NCBI RefSeq assembly: GCF_026343115.1
Contig: NZ_JAPEMC010000002.1
Coordinates: forward strand, 186,001-250,000
Length of the DNA stretch: 64,000 nucleotides
Direction of reading: 5' to 3'
From: Streptomyces sp. NBC_00102
Lineage (GTDB): Bacteria > Actinomycetota > Actinomycetes > Streptomycetales > Streptomycetaceae
The translations under genes were made by a program, and so were the position numbers. The notes beneath the pieces were generated by a model that worked only from the letters and a program-made list of their open reading frames with translations, did no database searches and was not told where the DNA came from. Shown here piece after piece: positions 60,576 to 64,000 of this stretch; position 1 is the first letter of the stretch; the number at the start of each line of letters is the position of its first letter.

Positions 60576-61492
60576 CCCCGCTCCCGCGCCGACGTCACCA
60601 GGGAGACCAGGGCCCGGGCCCCCGGGCTCGTCGCCCGCTGCGGCGGGAGCACCACCACGCTCTCGTACCGCACAGGTCGCGGCCCGGCCCCCGGGCCGGC
60701 CGCCTGCGGCGCCACCAGATCCAGGGCCACCAGCCGGGCCGCCTCCGGCTTGCGCGCGAAGTGGCGCGGGACGACAGCGATGCCCAGCCCCTCCTGGACC
60801 AGCTCCAGCAGGCTGTGCACGTCGTTCACCTCCAGGGCCACCGTCCGGCGCACCCCGGCCGCGGCGAACGCCGCGTCGGCGGCCCGCCGGGGCCCCCAGT
60901 CCGGGTGGAAGTCGATGAACGACTCCTCGGGCAGCGCACCCCACTCGACCCCGGGCAGCCCGGCGAACCGGTGCCCGGCGGCGCACAGCACCACCATCTC
61001 CTCGGTGGCCAGCGGGATCAGCTCCCCACGCCACTCCAGCGGGGAGACCGTCGCCGCGAACGCCAGGTCGAGCCGCCCGTCCGCGACCCCGTCCAGCAGG
61101 CTCATCGTGCCCTCCTGGCGGAGCCGGATCTCCATGTGCGGGTGCTCCCGGTGGAACGCCGCCAGCAGCCGGGCCGGGCTGACCCCCGCCACGCACTGCT
61201 CGACCCCCACCGTCAGCGTGCCGCGCAGCAGCCCCCGTACGGCGTCCACCGCGTCCCTCGCCGCACGGGCCCCGGCGAGCGTCCGCACCGCCTCCACCAG
61301 CAGCGCCCGCCCCGCCTCGGTGAGCCGCACCGACCGGGTCGTACGGCTGAACAGCGGCGTCCGCAGCTCCTGCTCCAGCGCCCGCACGGACGCCGACAGA
61401 CCCGACTGGGACACCGCGAGCCGCTCGGCGGCCCGGGTGAAGTGCTGCTCCTCCGCGACGGTGACGAAGTGCTCCAGCTGACGCAATTCCAT
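60566..61492 (-). CDS. LysR family transcriptional regulator
   Basis: A 308-residue LysR protein. The N-terminal winged HTH is MELRQLEHFVTVAEEQHFTR, then AAERLAVSQSGLSASVRALE. A type 2 periplasmic-binding-like effector domain follows, with LTVGVEQCVAGVSPARLLAA, LRQEGTMSLLDGVADGRLDL and VPRHFARKPEAARLVAL. Its start is next to a perfect LysR box. It is divergent from an aldo/keto reductase gene, the probable target. Confidence 0.93.
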   Translation of the reverse strand: MELRQLEHFVTVAEEQHFTRAAERLAVSQSGLSASVRALEQELRTPLFSRTTRSVRLTEAGRALLVEAVRTLAGARAARDAVDAVRGLLRGTLTVGVEQCVAGVSPARLLAAFHREHPHMEIRLRQEGTMSLLDGVADGRLDLAFAATVSPLEWRGELIPLATEEMVVLCAAGHRFAGLPGVEWGALPEESFIDFHPDWGPRRAADAAFAAAGVRRTVALEVNDVHSLLELVQEGLGIAVVPRHFARKPEAARLVALDLVAPQAAGPGAGPRPVRYESVVVLPPQRATSPGARALVSLVTSARERGED

Positions 61493-61517
61493 GATTCATC
61501 AATCTAGACGATGAATC
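61493..61517. promoter_or_regulatory. LysR box adjoining the lysR start codon
   Basis: GATTCATC (61493-61500) and GATGAATC (61510-61517) are perfect 8-base inverted arms around 9 bases and contain the LysR core T-N11-A. The box begins at the base just upstream of the lysR start codon, so binding there would block lysR itself and could activate the divergent gene. Confidence 0.8.
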
Positions 61518-61658
61518 CCAGAGGTGTTTCCCGTTGGACTGCTGGATCTTTCTCCGTCAGCCTGGAGGCGGACCCCCACCGCGGACACCCGCCGCGGAAG
61601 GATCCCCCGGCACCCCGGACCGGAGTGCCCCGTCCGACGACCTCGCGGAGTTTTTCGT

Positions 61659-62660
61659 ATGTACCTTCCGTCCGCCGACCGCTACTCCGCCATGCCCTAC
61701 CGGCGCACCGGGCGCAGCGGCCTCCTGCTGCCCGCGCTCTCCCTCGGCCTGTGGCACAACTTCGGTGGCGACCGGACGCCGGACACCCAGGCCGCCATCC
61801 TGCGCCGGGCGTTCGACCTCGGTGTCACCCACTTCGACCTGGCGAACAACTACGGCCCGCCGCCCGGCTCCGCCGAGATCAGCCTCGGCCGCTCGCTCGC
61901 CACGGACTTCGTGGGGCTGCGCGACGAGCTGATCATCTCCACCAAGGCCGGCTACCTGATGGGCCCGGGCCCGTACGGCGAGTGGGGTTCCCGCAAGAAC
62001 CTGCTCTCCTCGCTCGACCAGAGCCTCGGGCGGATGGGCCTGGAGTACGTCGACATCTTCTACTCCCACCGTCCCGACCCGGAGACCCCGATGGAGGAGA
62101 CGATGGGGGCGCTCGACACCGCCGTCCGCTCCGGCCGGGCGCTCTACGCGGGCATCTCCAACTACTCGCCCGAGCAGACCCGCGAGGCCGCGGCCATCCT
62201 CAAGGACCTGGGCACCCCGCTCCTCATCCACCAGCCGCGCTACTCGATGCTCGACCGCTGGGTGGAGGACGGCCTCCTGGACACCCTGGACGAGGTGGGA
62301 GCCGGCTCCATCGCGTACTCCCCGCTCGCCCAGGGCATGCTGTCCGACCGTTACCTCGACGGCATCCCGGAGGGCTCCCGGGCGGCGGGCTCCAGCCCGT
62401 TCCTGACCCCGGACGCGGTCACCCCCGCGCTGGTGGAGAAGCTGCGGGCGCTCGACGCGGTGGCCAAGGAGCGCGGCCAGTCGCTCGCCCAGCTGGCGCT
62501 CTCCTGGGTGCTGCGCGGCGGCCGGGTCACCTCGGCGCTGGTGGGCGCCAGCAGCGTCGCCCAGCTGGAGAACAGCGTGGAGGCCAGCCGCAACCTGGAC
62601 TTCGACGCGGACGAGCTCGCCCTCATCGAGTCCATCCTCACGGGCTCCGAAGCGGCCTGA
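61659..62660 (+). CDS. Aldo/keto reductase (YghZ/Gpr-like)
   Basis: A 333-residue NADPH-dependent aldo/keto reductase of the AKR14/YghZ branch. Catalytic residues are Asp60 and Tyr65 in FDLANNYGPPPG, Lys96 in ISTKAGYLMG, and the His of IFYSHRPDP. The C-terminal cofactor region is SSVAQLENSVEA. It reduces aldehydes such as L-glyceraldehyde 3-phosphate or methylglyoxal. The ATG at 61659 with CGGAG is the start; a longer open frame upstream is non-coding. It is divergent from lysR and is its likely target. A 19-bp tandem repeat and hairpin follow. Confidence 0.92.
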   Translation: MYLPSADRYSAMPYRRTGRSGLLLPALSLGLWHNFGGDRTPDTQAAILRRAFDLGVTHFDLANNYGPPPGSAEISLGRSLATDFVGLRDELIISTKAGYLMGPGPYGEWGSRKNLLSSLDQSLGRMGLEYVDIFYSHRPDPETPMEETMGALDTAVRSGRALYAGISNYSPEQTREAAAILKDLGTPLLIHQPRYSMLDRWVEDGLLDTLDEVGAGSIAYSPLAQGMLSDRYLDGIPEGSRAAGSSPFLTPDAVTPALVEKLRALDAVAKERGQSLAQLALSWVLRGGRVTSALVGASSVAQLENSVEASRNLDFDADELALIESILTGSEAA

Positions 62661-62715
62661 CGGACCGCTGACGGGCCGACGGACCGCTGACGGGCCGACG
62701 GACCGCTGACGGTCC
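62659..62715 (+). repeat. Three 19-bp tandem repeats ending in a hairpin, after the AKR gene
   Basis: The unit GACGGACCGCTGACGGGCC is repeated at 62659-62677 and 62678-62696, with a changed third copy at 62697-62715 whose end forms GGACCG-CTGA-CGGTCC, a 6-bp hairpin that can act as a terminator for the AKR and corA genes. The first copy begins inside the AKR stop codon. Confidence 0.8.
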
Positions 62716-62717
62716 GT

Positions 62718-63806
62718 TCAGAGCCAGCCGTTGCGCCGGAAGCCCCGGTGGATCGCGAAGCACGCCAGGGCCATCAGCCCCAGTGCGAACGGGTATCCGT
62801 AGGTCCACCGGAGCTCCGGCATGTGCGAGAAGTTCATCCCGTACATGCCGCACACCATCGTCGGTACGGCGACTATCGCGGCCCACGCGGTGATCTTGCG
62901 CATGTCCTCGTTCTGCCCGACCGTCACCTGCGCGAGATGGGCCTGGAGGACCGAGTCGAGCAGGGAGTCGAAGGAGGCCAACTGCTCGTTCAGCCGGCTC
63001 AGATGGCCCGCGACATCGCGGAAGTACGGCTGTATCTCCAGCGGCACGGTCGGCATGGGGCGGGTCGCGAGCGTGTGCAGCGGGCGGTCGAGCGGGGCGA
63101 CCGCCCGCTTGAACTCCAGCAGTTCACGCTTCAGCTGGTAGATCCGGCCCGCCTCACCGCGTCCGGCGTCCACGCTGAACACGGCGGTCTCCACCGCGTC
63201 GATGTCGCGCTGCACGGCGTCGGCGACGTCCAGGTAGGCGTCGACCATCCGGTCCGCCACGGCGTGCAGCACGGCGGCCGGCCCCTGCCGCAGCCGGTCC
63301 GGGTCGGACTCCAGGGCCTCGCGCAGCGGGCCGAGCGAACCGTGACTGCCGTGCCGCACCGTGATCACGAAATCGTCCCCCGTGAAGACCATCAGCTCGC
63401 CGGTGTCCACCACGTCGCTGGTGGCGGTGAACTGCTCGTGGTCGACGTAACCGCACGTCCGGAAGACCGCGAACAGCCCCTTCCCGTACGGCTCGGCCTT
63501 CGGGTGCTGGTGTCCGCGCAGCGCGCTCTCCACCGCCACCGGGTGGAGGTCGAACAGCGCTGCCACGCGGGCGAGTTCCTCCTGGTCCGGCTCGTGGAGC
63601 CCGAGCCAGACGAAGCCGCGCCCGGAGCGCCGGACCCGGCGCAGAGCCTCCTCCGGCGAACCGGTCAGGGGCTGCCGGACGCCGTCCTCGTACGAGACGC
63701 AGTTCACGACGGAACTGCCGAGCGGGGAGCGGGCCGGGTGGCTCAGGTCGACCGTGCGGTGGATCGCACGGCTCATCGCCCGGCGGATGGAACGGATCAT
63801 CGGCAC
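62718..63806 (-). CDS. corA: Magnesium/cobalt transporter CorA family
   Basis: A 362-residue Mg2+ channel protein. It has a large N-terminal cytoplasmic domain (SYEDGVRQPLTGSPEEALRR, then HPKAEPYGKGLFAVFRTC), a long stalk helix, two C-terminal membrane helices, and the diagnostic GMN motif in VCGMYGMNFSHMPEL. The short positive tail RRNGWL follows helix 2. A GTG start at 63806 with GAGGGGG upstream is preferred over ATG 63800, whose spacing is too long. It is a single gene convergent with the AKR gene. Mg2+ import is most likely. Confidence 0.92.
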   Translation of the reverse strand: MPMIRSIRRAMSRAIHRTVDLSHPARSPLGSSVVNCVSYEDGVRQPLTGSPEEALRRVRRSGRGFVWLGLHEPDQEELARVAALFDLHPVAVESALRGHQHPKAEPYGKGLFAVFRTCGYVDHEQFTATSDVVDTGELMVFTGDDFVITVRHGSHGSLGPLREALESDPDRLRQGPAAVLHAVADRMVDAYLDVADAVQRDIDAVETAVFSVDAGRGEAGRIYQLKRELLEFKRAVAPLDRPLHTLATRPMPTVPLEIQPYFRDVAGHLSRLNEQLASFDSLLDSVLQAHLAQVTVGQNEDMRKITAWAAIVAVPTMVCGMYGMNFSHMPELRWTYGYPFALGLMALACFAIHRGFRRNGWL

Positions 63807-63952
63807 AGCGGCCCCCTCGGCATGGAATACGCGCGGCCAGTTTGCCACTTGACTGGTGCGTTTTCCCAGGCCGACCGTGGTCCCGGGTGAGGAGAGGAGA
63901 CGCGGGAACGGCCGGACGCGAAAGGCCGGACAGGGCGTCGGGGCGTCCGGGG

Positions 63953-64000
63953 TTACGCCGCGCAGAACTCGTTGCCCTCGGGGTCCCGCATGATCCACCA
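63953..64000 (-). CDS. VOC (glyoxalase-like) family protein, C-terminal fragment (cut by window end)
   Basis: The last 15 codons of a gene on the minus strand read WWIMRDPEGNEFCAA before a TAA stop at 63953-63955. DPEGNEFC is the hallmark end of glyoxalase/bleomycin-resistance (VOC) proteins, where Glu is a metal ligand in active members. The rest lies beyond the window. Confidence 0.8.
   Translation of the reverse strand, partial: WWIMRDPEGNEFCAA

Overview
This 64 kb window is chromosomal DNA of a Streptomyces-like actinomycete. The evidence is the very high G+C content, strong third-position GC, frequent GTG starts, start/stop overlaps, and a gene set typical of Streptomyces: crotonyl-CoA carboxylase/reductase with the ethylmalonyl-CoA pathway, a class F sortase, an Ada-AlkA fusion, an Rv2578c-type radical SAM protein and many TetR, LysR, MerR and LacI regulators. 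About 62 protein genes are supported. The first (amidohydrolase) and last (VOC protein) are cut by the window edges. I see no rRNA, tRNA, CRISPR array, transposase or phage gene.

Layout, 1-24 kb. A catabolic trio (amidohydrolase, ThDP enzyme, Ldh-family oxidoreductase) is followed by a secreted GH16 glucanase with a ricin-type lectin domain and an ArsR-type regulator divergent from an MFS exporter. Next come etfBA, a TetR gene and a Zn-ribbon/OB-fold protein, then stand-alone enzymes (Hsp31-like, GNAT, inositol-phosphatase-like, nucleotidyltransferase, FAD oxidoreductase). A DNA-alkylation repair pair (Ada-AlkA fusion, Ogt), a GDT1/TMEM165 transporter behind a yybP-ykoY manganese riboswitch, a sirtuin, a NUDIX protein, a secreted repeat protein with its class F sortase, and glycerate kinase complete this part.

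Layout, 24-44 kb. A PucR-type regulator is divergent from a five-gene Liv-type ABC importer. A nucleoside/ribose module follows: nucleoside hydrolase and MFS transporter divergent from lacI and ribokinase. After a UBP zinc-finger protein and an SRPBCC protein come pssA-psd for phosphatidylethanolamine synthesis. The ethylmalonyl-CoA operon (ccr, ecm, mcl-like, mch-like, mcd-like; 37.7-43.8 kb) ends this part.

Layout, 44-64 kb. This part holds a GNAT, a membrane-anchored Mrr-like nuclease, a second TetR paralogous to the etf-linked one, a MerR plus membrane protein pair, and a tandem-duplicated 3-hydroxyacyl-CoA dehydrogenase. It continues with a secreted TAP-like hydrolase, an ArsR regulator beside an MFS gene with 16-bp iterons between them, a radical SAM gene with a LexA-type box, a large MFS protein carrying C-terminal CnaB-like repeats, a LysR/aldo-keto reductase pair and CorA.

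The most interesting signal is regulatory. Three promoters (etfB, ccr, and the Zn-ribbon/OB-fold gene) share one architecture: a 13-bp palindrome close to GGCACTNNGTGCC abuts the -35 box upstream, and a second copy 22-23 bp away ends one base before the -10 box. This links the electron-transfer flavoprotein genes to the ethylmalonyl-CoA operon, whose acyl-CoA dehydrogenase should need ETF as electron acceptor, and it points to the two paralogous TetR proteins as candidate regulators. Other regulatory structure includes the manganese riboswitch, a double LacI-type operator, a LysR T-N11-A box touching a start codon, a MerR promoter with a 19-bp spacer that appears leaderless, and two in-frame TTA codons that suggest bldA dependence.
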